Shown: piece after piece, positions 1-58,381 of the stretch
Layout: each line of letters opens with the position of its first letter
How positions within the stretch are numbered: position 1 is the stretch's first letter
Source of the DNA: Symbiodinium natans
Taxonomy: Eukaryota; Sar; Dinophyceae; Suessiales; Symbiodiniaceae
Direction of reading: 5' to 3'
Length of the DNA: 64,000 nt
Assembly: GCA_905221605.1 (NCBI GenBank)
Contig: CAJNDS010000025.1
Coordinates: 703,501-767,500 of the forward strand
Made by a program: the position numbers and the translations under genes
Notes under the pieces: generated by a model
Told to the model about the DNA's origin: nothing
The model's input: the letters and a program-made list of their open reading frames with translations, nothing else
Database searches by the model: none

Positions 1-1904
1 CACTGCCTTGTCCGAGAAGTCCCGAGCTCAGTGGCCGCGCAACACACGGCTTTCTTGGAATCTGTGGCTTTTCTTGGGTGGTTTTTCTAACCGCCATGTA
101 GATGACCTCTTGCAGGGTTTGAAGTATTGAGAGGCAGAAGATGTGACTGTGCATCTTTTCAGACACTGGTCGAGTCTTGGAATTGGTAAGCTTTGATTTA
201 GGGCTTACCAGAATTTCAAAAGTTGCGATTTAGGAGCGTAAACCCAAGTATCTCCCAACATTACGAAACACGACAGGGCCGGTACCCTCCTCCAGGCTTC
301 AGGCGCTTTGCGACATGGCACCAGCATGCCCTGCTCTTTGTGCACTGTGTTGAGGGGAGTCGCGCCGCTACATCACCCCCGTCCCTTCCTGTCGAACCCG
401 AAAGGTTCTGCAGGCCCAAACCCAAGAGAGCTGCAAGCCTACGAACCCTCAACCATAAACCCTAAACCCTAAACCCTTACTAATCAACTTCAGGTTGTTG
501 CGCGGCAGCCGCTGGGGGGGCCCATCTGCGAGCTTGGCGGGCAGTTGGGTCGAGTCTCTACTTGTCATCGTAGGCTACCTATATTGAAACAGGGTTTAGG
601 GTTTAGGAGAGCCTTACAACACAAACATGTAGGCTGCAGGGTTTGGGGTTTCACTCTTTTCCTGATAGTCACGAATAGTTAGTACAAGGAGGAACATCCC
701 GATGTAGGGTTCTTAAGGTAGTTGCGCCGACTATCTTGACCTCTTTTCTCGGAACCTAGCTCTTGATGTTGGGGCACTTTAGCAAGGGTTTAGGGATTAG
801 GGTTTAGGGTTTAGGGTTTAGGGTTGAGGGTTTAGGGTTGAGGGTTTAGGGTTTAGGGTTTAGGGTTTAGGGTTTAGGGCTCTTGTCTTGGGACTGCTCT
901 CCCAAAAGCCTCACCTCCAGCTCTTGAGCTGCCAAAGGTGAAGTTCCTGTGTCGTTTGGCCCTAAACCCTAAACCCTAAACCCTAAACCCTCAAGCCCCC
1001 TGTAACTTGAAATTATTAAGAAAAATCCAAAAACGAAACTCCTCGAAACTTCCCCGGACCTGAACCCTTAATAATTTCAATAAACCCTAAACCCGCATAG
1101 GGGGCGGCAAAAAACACCTCAACCCCGGGCCACAGAGGTAGGTTGAAGCGAAGGGCGGCACCATACCAAGGGGGAGGTGCCGATATCCCTAAACCCTAAA
1201 CCCTCAACCCTAAACCCTGAACAGAATCCTCTCGAAGCCGAAAGATCCCTTACAGCCTTGGCGTCCCGAAAATCCTTGGATGCCTTAATACAAAGATCCC
1301 CCCGAAAGCCGAGACGCCAAACCCTGAAAAGCCCCGAAGCCTCTTCCTGATGAACCCTCGAAGGAGTTGTGATGAGATGCCCAATTCCCCGTAAGTCATG
1401 CCCTACTTGGGAATGGAGCTCTAGAAAGTAGTACCCTAAACCCTCAACCCCAAGTACGATAAGAAGCAGCCGGCTTGAAGAAGCGCCAAAAAAGCGGCGC
1501 CAGGGGAAGCACTGGCGCCGAAGAAGCACTGGAGGCCAGCAACAGAGGGAGCTGTGGGGGACTTCAGGGGGTTCAGGCTTTAGGGTTTCTAATGTTTGTA
1601 GGGTTGTAGGGTTTATGTTTATAAACATATAGGGTTTATAGGGTTTGTAGGGTTCCGAGGGTTTCAGGCGTTCAGATGCTCAGGGTTCGAGCTTTCCTTG
1701 AGCGCGGAGACAAAGACTCCCTTAATTCCCTCCTCTCCGCATCTTCACAAAGCTTTGCGGCCCTGTGAGAGCCCCAGGAAACTGCAGGATTCTTAGTGGC
1801 TCAGAAACCCAAGCAAAGAGGCGCGCCTGCCCCCCCCCCCCCCCCCCGAAAGCGTCTTAGGAGGCCATTAATTGGTTGCCAGGGGGTTTCTTTGGGGCAA
1901 AAGA
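1..1904. repeat. Gene-free stretch with telomere-type arrays
   Basis: I see no supported gene here. TTTAGGG runs lie at about 785-880 and CCCTAAA runs at about 960-990 and 1190-1215, with single copies scattered between. A C-rich run at 1828-1847 precedes the first gene. Short open stretches on both strands read through the repeats and have no recognisable domain. Confidence 0.7.
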
Positions 1905-2966
1905 ATGGGCAGCGCGGCCTCATGCCTTGGCAAGGCTTCGGTCGAGGAGCTCCGGGCCTTGGAGGCGGAGCTGCCTTGGGAGACCAAGGCCCGGCTTCGG
2001 AGCGCCCTGGACTTGGCCCAGGCCGTGCCCGCGTGGCAGCAGGGGCCGCTGTCTGGGATGGTGTCGGCCGGTGAGAGCTGGCTCTTCTTCATGCAAGGTG
2101 ATCCCTTTTGCCTGCTGGAGAATCCCAACAGAAGGCAGCGCGACGCGCTCCTTGCCGATCGGGAGTACATGTTTGAGCTCGTGCGGCAGACGCAGGCGTC
2201 GTTTCTCTGGCGGATGGCCGCCCAGGAGCTGCGAGAGGACCCATCCTTCGTATCCGAGTGCGAGCGCCTGGCAGGCACTGGACTCGTCTTCCGCTACTAC
2301 AAGAAGGAGTATGTCTACAAGAGCATGAGGGAGCACTTCCCAACAGCCAGCGCCTCCGTACCGGGCGGCCTGGCCTACGCGCAGGTGATGGACAAAATCA
2401 AGATTGCTGGAGGCCACACTGCCACGGTGTGGTTTGACGAGCAGCCGGTCTTTGGTCACATCGCCGATGACGGAAGATGGGTCCATCCGAGTCAGGACTG
2501 TGGCAGAGACGATGTGCCGGTGCCCCCTCCGGAGCAGCAGGATGCTAAGTGGAAGTCCACTGTGGACTCCAGGAGTAGCAGCCACAAGCCTAACGTAGGT
2601 GAGCGTCATCCGTGTTGGTGCTGCCACTGGCTGCGGCTGGTTCGGAAGCGGCACGCGGAGGGGGACGTCATTTGCTGCACTACTTCGAACATTTATTTCT
2701 CCGACTGGGTTGAGAAATTTGGTGCGGGCTCATCGGAGCTGTCAGATGCAAAGGCAGACGAACTGGGCTTGCCTCGGGAGACTTTTCGGAATGGTCGACC
2801 TGAGGAATGGGGAGAGGGCCGCATCCTGCTCAGCGCTGGCCAGCGCACAGATCGTGAGGCTCCCATCCATCCTCGCACCAAGCTGCCCCTGGGCAGCGGC
2901 TGTCGTTGGGAGCGCAGTGTCCTGGACAGCTTGGAGTTCCCTGTCTACGCCTTCTTCATTCCGTGA
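1905..2966 (+). CDS. Unknown protein, candidate N-myristoylated
   Basis: I do not recognise the family. The longest open frame outside repeats starts here. I chose the ATG at 1905 because it gives MGSAASCLGK, which fits an N-myristoylation signal (Gly2, Ser6) with a nearby Cys that could be palmitoylated; upstream codons only extend the frame without a Met. The body is mixed alpha-helical in look, with acidic and aromatic patches (FRYYKKEYVYKSM at about residues 130-142; ATVWFDEQPVFGHI at about 175-190). The frame stays open to 2966, but strong donor-like sequences lie at 2598 (AG|GTGAG) and 2960 (CC|GTGAG), so the last part may be intron and the gene may continue. It is co-oriented with the giant gene downstream. 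Function unknown. Confidence 0.55.
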   Translation: MGSAASCLGKASVEELRALEAELPWETKARLRSALDLAQAVPAWQQGPLSGMVSAGESWLFFMQGDPFCLLENPNRRQRDALLADREYMFELVRQTQASFLWRMAAQELREDPSFVSECERLAGTGLVFRYYKKEYVYKSMREHFPTASASVPGGLAYAQVMDKIKIAGGHTATVWFDEQPVFGHIADDGRWVHPSQDCGRDDVPVPPPEQQDAKWKSTVDSRSSSHKPNVGERHPCWCCHWLRLVRKRHAEGDVICCTTSNIYFSDWVEKFGAGSSELSDAKADELGLPRETFRNGRPEEWGEGRILLSAGQRTDREAPIHPRTKLPLGSGCRWERSVLDSLEFPVYAFFIP

Positions 2967-5005
2967 GAGCTTCCGTGAGAGCTTCCGAAGCTCTGAGACC
3001 CTTAGATTGCGCACCTCTTTGGCTGGTGCCTGGAGGGGGTGTTTTTCGTCCAGGAGCCCAAAGGGACACGGTTTTCACCCCCTTTTTAGGCCAGCCCTAA
3101 GCCCTAAGCCCTAAGCCCTAAACCCTAAACCCTAAACCCTAGGGTAAGATGTCGTCGACTTCAGCTCACGAGCTTCGCTGGACTTGGAAAAGCTTGGTGT
3201 CTGATGGCTTGGGGTTGCAAGCTCAATTTGCGTAGCTAGCATGTGGCTGATGCAGCTCCAGCAGAGCCAGCCTACAAAAACAAGCACAGCAAACTTTGGC
3301 AGTTTTGAGAGTTGAGGGCTGAGGAGTTTCCTGCTGTTGTGTCTTGGATGCAGTTGGCCCTGAGTTGGCTGATCAGGAAACCCAAAACCCCCTAGCCTTC
3401 AAACCCCCCTCCCCAAACCCATAAAGACCCCTAAACCCTATACCCTATAAACCCTATAAACCCTATAAACGTATAGGGTTTATAAACCCTATTAACCCTA
3501 TACCCTCAACCCCAAACCCTAAACCCTAGACCCTAAACCCTAAACCCTAAACCCTAAAGATGCAGGCTGGGACTGGCAAGGGGGAGCAGACGAAGCCCGA
3601 AGAGCCTCCTGACGGAGTCACTCGTCGGCCCGGCCGATTTGAGTGGGATTAGGGTTTAGGGTTTAGGAGTTAGGGTGGTATACCTATGTACTCCAGAAAG
3701 GTCCTACATCGGAGCCGGTTTAGGGTTTAGGGTTTAGGGTTTAGGGTTTAGGGTTTAGGGTTTAGGGTTTAGGGTTTAGGGTTTAGGGTTTAGGGTATGG
3801 GGTTTGAAGCTGCGAGTCCAGAACTCGGTATTCGGACCGGTGAGGCACCTCTGATGGCTCTGAACAGGGTATAGGGTTGAGGGTTCAGGGTTTAGGGTTC
3901 AGGGTTTAGGGCTAGGGTTCAAGATGTAGGATCTACGGCTTCTTCCTCGTGCCTGGCAAGCTGCCTGGGCTGGAGCCGGGAGGAGAAGGATCTCATGAAG
4001 CAGGGCCGAGCCACGGCATGTGTGGCCCACTCTCGCACTGGCAGGGCTTATAAGGTTTAGGGTTTCGGGTTTGGGGTTTAGGGCTTCGGGCTTAGGGTTT
4101 AGCGTTTAGGGATTAGGGTTTAGGGTTTAGGACTTAGGGTTGGAGTTTAACGCCCCAAGGCATGACCAGCCCCAAGGCATGACCAGCTCCAAGGCATGAC
4201 CTGCATGGTACTCAGTCTTGGGCACGGCCTGCGTGGAACCCTTGTGTGCTGGGCCTTGCCATGTTCGAGCAATCTGGCTCGTTTCTTGGTTTTGCTGCTG
4301 GCCTCTTTCACGGCCACATCGTCCCGCAGACGGCCCAAAGAGCCCTCTTGGTATCCTGTCTCGTCTTCGAGCCCGGAGGATTGGAATCTTCTGCGGTTCA
4401 GGGAACCCCAAGAATCTGCAGAATCTTATACTCCAGGTTCTTGGTTGGGGCAAGACTACATCGACAGCATGGCCACAACAACATCCACGACCTCGACGAG
4501 CACGGGAGTGGATGTGCCTGAGAGGCACTCGTGCTCCACATGTTCATGCGCTATCACTAGCACACTTAAAGTCGCAGAAGGGCTGAGTCTGCCTGGCCTG
4601 CCCCCCTGCGTGCCAGGTCTACACGACGGAGGGCTGCGCTGAAGTAGGGTTTAGGGTTTACGAGTTAGGGTTTAGGGTCTAGGGTCTAGGGTTTAGGGTG
4701 CAAAAGTTTAGGGTTTAGGGTTTAGGGCCCAGAGTAGCGGTAGCTTGTGACCTTGCATGCAGCGCGGAAACAAGGACGGGAAGCCACCATGATTTGCACG
4801 CAGTCCTCATTGGAGCTTGAGCCAAGCATTCAGTGGAGTGTTAGTAAACTGCGCATGTGTTGAGGAGCTGGCTTGTGCTCTCTTGTGAGACTTGCAGAGC
4901 AAGGGTTCACGCAAGAAGTCGTCGCAAAGACATTGCGGGCCGCCAGCTGCTGGCCCATGTTCGCAGCTATTTGCCTAGAGTCCCGACGCCTCTCGACATC
5001 TTTGA
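2967..5005. other. Intergenic or intronic stretch, repeat-rich
   Basis: This holds TTTAGGG/CCCTAAA arrays at 3100-3140, 3500-3560, 3650-3670, 3718-3794 and 4070-4140, plus a palindromic TATAGGG patch at 3440-3500. Three weak open stretches on the + strand could be exons of either neighbour: about 3560-3650, about 3925-4045 and about 4196-4642 (Ser/Thr-rich end). None has a family signature, so they are not called. Confidence 0.5.
3718..3794 (+). repeat. TTTAGGG array, about 11 units
   Basis: An uninterrupted run of heptamers in TTTAGGG orientation, lying far from any sequence end. It is one of the longer perfect arrays in the window. Confidence 0.95.
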
Positions 5006-51473
<46,468 letters not shown>

Positions 51474-52900
51474 CTTCTGAGATGCAGAGCCATAAATCTC
51501 GGACCCAGAGTAGGCCCTTTATTCTCCTTGTTTTTAGGTTTAGGTTTCCTTAGAAGCCTCTTGAACCCAATAGGGTATACCTGCCCTTTGCTATTCCTAG
51601 GTCGCTCTGGAGTCTAGCAAGTATGTCGAATTCAGTAGCCTTTTTTCGGAGACGTTCCCACGTGTGTCCAAGCTATGTAGTAAGCTGCCACCCGTGCGCT
51701 CCGAAAGAATTTGCTGCTTGGCACTGGTGCGGGGCAAGAGAGTCCCCGCATCGGCGCCACGCAGAGGCTTTTACAGAGCAAATCTTGAGAAGCCGTGGGA
51801 GCAGGTTGCCATCAACTTGGATATGTGCCAAGATCCAGGGGCCGCCCTTTCCCCCCAAAAAAAATCCACAGCAGGAATCTTCATTCTTCACCGGGGTCCT
51901 CCCAAAAGAAAAGTGGCCGCTCCAGTGGGGCCCCTAATTACTTCTGGCACATACCCACTTATCTAGCCATGGATGGCATCCGGTGCCTCTTAAGTGCACT
52001 TGCGGCTGACACCGACAAGCTGCCTGAGGCTGCCCGCTGTGCCTTCGCCACCTGAGCGACACTCCCTTTCTGCGACTGTGTTTGGAAAAGTACTCAGACT
52101 CTCGGTTTAGGGTGTAGGGTTTATAGGGTTTATAGGGTTTAGGGTTTATAGGGTTTAGGGCTACACGATTCTACATGCCACTTGTCGGTCCTGCACCTGT
52201 CACGGCAGGCAAGAAACGTCGCGTGAAAGATTCAAGAAGGTGGGTATTGTCAACATGAACACGTCTACAAGGTGTTCATGGGCATTGGCGTGAAAACCTG
52301 GTTCCCATACAGCAGCTTTAGGGCCCAATTATGTGCTCAAAAGGTACATGGACCCTTCGGGCAAGCGGCCCCTAACTGGAGCAGGCGGTTAGGAGAACAG
52401 GGATGCTGGCCATCCTTCGCACCCGATGGAGTCTTGTCGTTTGCGTCCTCGTGGCACCACGCGGTTCGGCGGTAGATGCGTGCCAGAGCTCCGCATGTGA
52501 GGCTGCGTGTTTGTAACAGGTTTTTAGGTTTTTACCTAGGCAAGCCCTAAAGGGACATTCTAAATTTCCCCTTATTGGGCTTAAGTGGATCAGATTCGTG
52601 AATATTTTTCAGAGGCTTCTAAGGGCCATCCGAGTTAGTTGCCGCCGACTTTGAACCCATACTTGATCACATGCTTCTGCATGGTCTGTAGCCACCTGGC
52701 CAAGTAGGATGTGTGAATTCCTGATGAGGCGAACTTTGAGTTTAGTGAGATCTGCGAGAGGGCAGGGGAGGAACCGGCCGAACCGGCTTAGAAGCCCAAA
52801 CGCTCAAACTTCAAACTCTTGAACTCCGGACCCTATGCCCTAAACCCTAAACCCTACACCCTCAACCCCTGACCACTCACATCGCAGGGTTGGACGGAAG
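51474..52900. other. Stretch between the giant gene and the membrane-protein gene
   Basis: It holds TTTATAGGG variants near 52100-52160 and a family L-like fragment (52540-52632). A short open stretch at 51969-52055 reads GIRCLLSALAADTDKLPEAA before a TGA; it looks coding by composition but has no family and no clear splice partner, so it is not called. Confidence 0.5.
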
Positions 52901-55900
52901 ATGCTGGCCTGGGGATGCTCCAGCATTCGGTACGAGCAGGCCGCGTTGCGAGACAAGTGCACGCAGCGCTACCCAGCTTGCCGAAGGACGCAGGTTGTTT
53001 TTGTGGCTGTTGGTAGATGTTCGGGGGGGTTTCCGAAGGGGAAGTCAGTGCAATTGCTGTGCAGAGCCAGCTGCGGAGAAGCCCACGCAGGAGTATGGGC
53101 AGTGTGACGTGGTGGCGCCGCCCTCCTGGGGCGACGTGGCTTATCTGGAAGGCCGGAAGACGGTGTCTTGCAAATGCAGACTGCGAGCTTCACCTGCGTC
53201 AACTGGGACAAGGTGCTTCAGTTTTGGCTTCCCATTGGTGAAGACAACCGGGGCTGGCCATCCCTTTTCTTCCTTGTGCCGGTGCTCCTTGTGGGTGGAT
53301 ATGCGCAGGTCACCAGCGCCCAAGCTGGTAAGCTTGGAGGGTTTGAAGAGCTGGGAGGGCTTGCGCCTCGCCAGGTCAACTTCTGGTGCAGAGACCTCCC
53401 CCCACACCGATCGGTCTACTTGGCCATGGCTGGTGCCCTTCTTTGGCTGGGGACGATGCTGGACCACCCGGCCTTTGGCGTTGAAGAGACGGAGGGCATT
53501 CGGCCCTATGCCCTTCCATGGCTGGCCATCTTCAGCCCATCAGCTTGCTGCATCTTGGCCATGGGTACTTCGAGCCCGAACACGAGGCAGAGGTCCCTTT
53601 TGCACCAGGCAGCCCTCGTTCTCCTGTTGCCTGCTCTGCTGGCTTTCATCTCTCGTGAGCGGGAGCACACCATGGGATATCACCATGGGCACCGCTTTCT
53701 AATCGTCTCCTGGACCTTCCTCGGAATCTTCCTTGCGCTTCTCGCCTTGGCATTTGCCCCGGAGCCGCGCGTCTCCTCGTGGCTGCGGAAGTTTGCGATG
53801 CTTGTGTGCTGTGTGTCCTACATCAACGGAGGCATCTCCAAGATCCTGAACAACCGACCCTTTCTGGCATACTTGGATGCTTGCTAGCCCAGTGGTACCC
53901 TTTGCCCTTTTTTTTTTGGGTTCTGGGTTCCCTTACAAAGTAGCCACCCCAAAAAAGGGTGCCCTTTATTTTGATATGGTTACTGGGCTACTAAGGATGG
54001 CAAGGTGCTCCAGAAAGCCACTTTCTGCTTCTCCATGGTGGCAAACATCTACAAGGGCGTGGGGTATCCTTGGCTTGCCAGGCAGGTCGCCTTACATCTC
54101 CCCTTCTCGCAGCTTCTCTGCGCGGCTCGGCCCCGGAAGCTACCCCCCAAAAAAGGAACCGACGTCTTCACTTTCCATGATCCTCATCTACAGTCTTATA
54201 CTCTTACCGTTGCCTCATAGCATCCTGGTAGCCATTCCAAAAACAACACCAGTGAAGCCCGAACTCCTGTCATTGAAGCTCCCCCCAAAAGCCCAAACCC
54301 TAAACCCTAAACCCTAAGCCCTGAACCCTGAACCCTAAACCCCGCCCCCCAGGCTTTTGCCTTGCTGTTTGAGCTGCCGCTCTCCATTTCCGCACTCATG
54401 GGGCCCGGCTGCTTCGGTGAACTCGGCCCAGTACCTTGAGGACTACTTATGAATCCTAGGGTTTAGGGTTTAGGGTTTAGGGCTTAGGGTTTAGGGTTTA
54501 GGGTTTAGGGTTTAGGGTTTAGGGGTCCATGTACCTTAAGAGGGATAATGGTAGCATAGGGTAGTGGACCCCAATTTTTGGGGTTTATTTGGTCCTCAAG
54601 GTACGGATTCTCTGGCGCCTTGGCGCGCCCTGAGCAGCTTCGAGCTGAGTTTGCCGGAGGTTGGGGGAGCTTTGTAGTGGTTTAGGTTTAGGGTTTAGGG
54701 TTTAGGGTTTAGGGTTTAGGGTTTAGGGTTTAGGGTTTAGGGTTGTGAGAGGCTGCCCCAAGGGAATCCAGCGCCTCGGGGCCCAGATGGAAGTGGGTGC
54801 TGCGATAAGTCCAGCGGTTCTGCTCCCTTTTTTGGCTTTTCATATGGCTTAGGTACTAGGGTTGTTGTGTCTTGACCCTTTTCAGCCTACATTGTTCGAA
54901 CTACGAGTTATCAGCTTAAAACACATCCCGAGGTGCCTGGCCGCTTGCTCATTCCACTTCGGTGTGAGCTCTTTGTGGGGAAGCCTCCCAGCCAGCATGT
55001 ATAACTACGAGGCCTGGGTGATCTTGGTGTTCTTCGGGTGATCTTGAGAACCGCTTTTTTTCGCGTTGAACGGCTGCCGGGTCACTTCTAGATCGGTGCG
55101 GTTGGCCGCAGGAAGCCGGCACTGTCTACAAGCCCCAAAGAGCCTTGGTACCCTGAACCCTGCGCAAAGCCGACATACTTCAAGCCCAGCAAAACCCCTC
55201 AAAAGATAACATGAGGCTCGTTGCGGACGTGTTCGGCAAGTGGTTTTGCTGGTCAGCTTCGACCGAGAAGCCATCGGACGTTAAGGCCACTCAGCCAGGT
55301 ACTCCCGCATGCTCGCAGGTGGGCACATCGTGAGTGCCTTCCGGGCTTCGGGGGTCCAGAGGTGTAGGGTTTGGGTTTTGGGGTGGTATTGGGGGGTTTG
55401 GTGGGGTTTTGGGGAATTACTGTAGAGTTTGGAGTTTAGGGTTTTTTGCTTATAGTAGGCCTGCCTGCAGGACGCACTGACAGCGCTGTCGCTGCTCTGC
55501 TCATGTGCCCTCTTCGCTTGGATCGCCGTCGCCCTGGTCCGCCACTTCGACGACCCCAAGTGGCCGATCACTTCGGTGAACATGTTCCTGCGGGGCGTTT
55601 AAGGGTTAGGGCTAAGGGTTTACAATGGTTTACAAGGGTTTACAAGGGTTTACAAGGGTTTACAAGGGCTTACAAGGGTGTACGAGGGTGTACCAGGGTG
55701 TACAAGGGTTTAGGGTTTTTACATGCTGCAACCTTTTTTTGGCAAAGCAAAGGCATCTGAGGTAGGAGTAGTGCCAGGGCACGGTGACATGCACGCGCAG
55801 CGCAGGTTCTCCATGCTCTGCGGCAACATGGACTGCGACGAGAGCTTTCGAGCCAGCACCTACAATGTGCCCAGGTGGTGCGCAGTTGCCTTGAGTCTGG

Positions 55901-55974
55901 CAGGCACATCCATCGTCCTTGCAAGGCCACCAAAGAAGGCGAAGAACTCGTCTGACGCCGAGATGCCTCGATGA
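52901..55974 (+). CDS. Multi-pass membrane protein, probably HTTM/vitamin-K-carboxylase-like
   Basis: Exons inferred: 52901 to about 52993, about 53088-53160, 53178-53875, 53996-54124, 54353-54430, 54601-54626, 54933 to about 55030, 55471-55583, 55806-55974. The start at 52901 (MLAWGCSSIRYEQ) is the first Met of an open coding-like stretch and is tentative. Exon 53178-53875 encodes several hydrophobic spans (LFFLVPVLLVGGYA, LVLLLPALLAF, FLGIFLALLALAFA). Later motifs SYINGGISKI, LDGKVLQKATF, FHFGVSSLWG and WPITSVNMFSM resemble the order seen in HTTM-type membrane proteins. Joins are codon-exact, for example TAC TTG|GAT GGC (GA donor), GCG|GCT TTT (GC donor) and AAC AT|G TTC (GT donor). A small exon near 55210-55270 is possible. 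The enzymatic role is unknown; the family call is from motif memory only. Confidence 0.6.
53161..53177 (+). other. Possible 17-nt intron or frame break
   Basis: Good coding frame upstream (SWGDVAYLEGRKT) and downstream (ASFTCVNWDKVLQFW) are in different frames. Removing GTGTCTTGCAAATGCAG, which starts GT and ends AG, joins AAG ACG|ACT GCG in frame. A one-base sequencing error nearby would have the same effect. Confidence 0.4.
54431..54600 (+). mobile_element. Family B introner containing a TTTAGGG array
   Basis: The left end GTACCTTGAGGACTACTTA pairs with the right end TTTGGTCCTCAAG. About nine TTTAGGG units sit in its left half. GTAC is repeated at the start of the next exon. Confidence 0.75.
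54684..54743 (+). repeat. TTTAGGG array
   Basis: About eight perfect units in the intron of the membrane-protein gene. Confidence 0.95.
55616..55712 (+). repeat. TTTACAAGGG 10-nt variant array
   Basis: About nine units of GGTTTACAAG, drifting to GGTGTACGAG and GGTGTACCAG, directly after exon 55471-55583. Confidence 0.9.
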
Positions 55975-56664
55975 CCTTTTGATCGAGTACAGCTCTGGAG
56001 AGTTGCAGGTTTCTCAGCGGTTCTTCTTTATGTTTCTCCGGCTCCTTGCAGCCCAGCGGGGCCGAAGCGTCGGTTGTGAAATCCCCACATCCTAACCTTA
56101 AACCCTAAACCCTGAACCCTGAACCCTATAACCCTAAACCCTAAACCCCCCCCACCCAACCCTCAACGAAGTCCCACTGGAGTTCGGAGGAGTCCTCAAA
56201 GAGGACAGTCCCTCTTCTGCAAGGTGACTTTCGGGCCCTACTGCCCGCCACGTATAGAGAAAAGGCTATGAGACGCAGCTTTGTTATGTTACACGGAGTT
56301 TTTTTTTTTTTTTGGGGGGGGGGGGGGGGGGCAGATCTCTGGGCTGCTGGGCTGCCTGTATTGATGTCTTGCCGTCTCGCCCTTGCCCTGCCACATCGAT
56401 TACACTCTTGCCTCGACTAGGCTGAGTCAAATAGTACCCATTATGGTTCCTTTATACTCCAAGCCAGAAGTCAAGGCTTCCAAAGGCCTCAGCAGTATAC
56501 CCGAACTGCTCAAGCCCGGTGGCATAGCGCGTCCTTTATACTTGTACTAGAATAGCCCCCAAAACCCTGCTCTAATTGCCACAGTCGCATGGAAGCAAGC
56601 TGAGGGCACCAGGGTTCAAGATGTTGGCTTAGACAAGCATCTTGGCGGGGATCCAGATTTCAAG

Positions 56665-56806
56665 ATGGGGTCTCGTCCGCTTCTATACTGTTTTTGGCTG
56701 TCACGGTCTCGTCCGCTTCTATACTGTTTTTGGCTGTCACGGTCTCGTCCGCTTCTATACTGTTTTTGGCTGTCACGGTCTCGTCCGCTTCTACTGTTTT
56801 GGCTGC
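56665..56806 (+). repeat. 36-bp minisatellite, four copies
   Basis: The unit contains GGTCTCGTCCGCTTCTATAC and TGTTTTTGGCTGTCAC; the fourth copy is shortened. Being a multiple of three it stays open in all + frames (for example SRPLLYCFWLSR), and the open frames around it are most likely artefacts. Confidence 0.9.
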
Positions 56807-57039
56807 GGTCTCGACTCACAGCCAGCTTCGCCAGCTCGGGAACGGCAGCCATCGCATCCCACGCAAGGCAAACTCTCTAGCTCAACCATCTCCTGAGCTA
56901 TGACCAAGTTGTTCCAGCAAGCATCTTGCCATTAATTACGAATATATGCAGCCTCTACACGAATGCTTTTGGAACCATGGCACACGCCAAAAGCCAAACT
57001 TAGGACTAAAGCTACGAAGGTATAGTATACCCATTTTCT

Positions 57040-57215
57040 AGCAAAAGACAGTGGCACAGACACCGTTTTCTACGACAAGAAGTTGAGCTCTCGCAGTCAC
57101 CCTGTGCGGATCTCACGTGTCTGCGCAATGGAGAGAAGTGTGCCGCTGCAGGCGACGTGGAAGGGCCGTCATGTGGCGAGGCAGTGGGAGGGCTGCCAAT
57201 GCCATTGCAACGTTA
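57040..57215 (+). other. Cysteine-containing open stretch, unassigned
   Basis: One + frame reads SPCADLTCLRNGEKCAAAG and stays open for about 50 codons. It may be an exon of an unidentified gene. Flanks show no clear start or domain. Confidence 0.3.
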
Positions 57216-57485
57216 ACTTTTGCCAGTGGCTGCTTTGATAACTCCAAATGTCAGTACAACACATAAACGAGTGTCTCTTTGAAGCTTCAAGCTCTGATGC
57301 ACACAGGGTGGTGTCATTACAGCTTCAATAAACCCAGTTAACTGCACAAGCGTCTGGACCTCTTGACCACCGTCTACAGGGCTTGTTTGGGCAGGCTCTG
57401 TCATCAACAAAAAAGCGGTCCATCAAGCACGCCCGCCTGAATATCGGGTGGAATCTGTTCATATCTTGGCTAAGGCTGGCATGTG

Positions 57486-57617
57486 TGGGTTTAGGGTTTA
57501 TAGGGTTTATAGGGTTTATAGGGTTTATAGGATTTTGAGGGTTTGTAGGGTTTATAGTGTTTATAGGGTTTATAGGGTTTATAGGGTTTATAGGGTTTAT
57601 AGGGTTTATAGGGTTTA
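57486..57617 (+). repeat. TTTATAGGG 9-nt variant array
   Basis: About 14 units of GGGTTTATA, the complement of the variant in the array at 50764-50890, with two changed units in the middle. Confidence 0.9.
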
Positions 57618-57853
57618 TGAACAGATTGTTTTTGAGCAGCTCTCTGCACGCATTGCAAGCAGGTTCTGGGGGTCATCGAGCATCAAAGCCATGTAAATTG
57701 CATGCGAGTCGAAATCAAATTGCAAAGGCAGCAGGAACGGACGCAGGCCCTTTTTGAGATTTTTGGATGGATAAGTGACATGGCTGTCAGGCGGGCAGCG
57801 CTTCTCGACAGGCAGAATCTTGCAACCAGGCTGCTAGCGCGACTCATTTAGGC

Positions 57854-58257
57854 ATGGCCCTCGCAATTGCAAAGCCTCTTCACCGCCAGGACTGCGGTGA
57901 TGGGAGCACGGAGCCAACCAAGGACAAGCAGCCTCATGATCTTCTGGCCAGGCGTTTAGAGATGTTCAGGGCTTCGCGACATCGGCTCCTTGTTGTGATT
58001 TCGAAGATGTCCTCAAGTATCACAAAACCTGCAGCATGCGGCGGCTGACGCGGATTCTGTGATGGACCTTCTTCAGCTTCGGCTACGGAAGCTCCGGGCT
58101 AGCCTTGGAGACGATGCGTCTACTGCCGGCTGCATGTACGAGCTGGCGCGGAGGCTGCAAGGCCGTGCCAGGTATGAAGAAGCCGAAGAGCTGAGCAGAG
58201 AATGCCTGCGAATTCGCCCCGGCCTCAACTTCCCACAGCATCGTGACATCGCGACAT
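57854..58257 (+). CDS. TPR-like gene fragment
   Basis: Two open stretches, 57854-58048 and 58059-58257, lie in different frames. The second reads ARRLQGRARYEEAEELSREC, a helical repeat pattern close to tetratricopeptide repeats of the kinesin-light-chain type, and is cut by the family D element at 58258. The first (ARRLEMFRASRHRLLVV) is helical but unassigned. The upstream ATG at 57854 is only the first Met of the frame. Spliced connection to the later TPR copies is plausible but not shown. Confidence 0.4.
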
Positions 58258-58381
58258 ACTTGGAGGTTCATGGGTACCTAGAATCCCAACTATGAGTCTA
58301 CTTGTAACCTACTCAGAGGACTTGGGGGGCTTATAAGTACAGTTATAAGTGGGGTTAGAAGTACCCATGAACCTCCAAGTA
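58258..58381. mobile_element. Family D introner-like element
   Basis: Near-perfect ends: ACTTGGAGGTTCATGGGTAC at left and GTACCCATGAACCTCCAAGT at right. The interior matches the copy at 28378-28500 in the giant gene. Confidence 0.85.

Noticed and set aside
1920-2654. 244-codon minus-strand open frame
   Set aside because: It is the shadow of the + strand open frame at 1905-2966; GC-rich third positions keep the antisense open.
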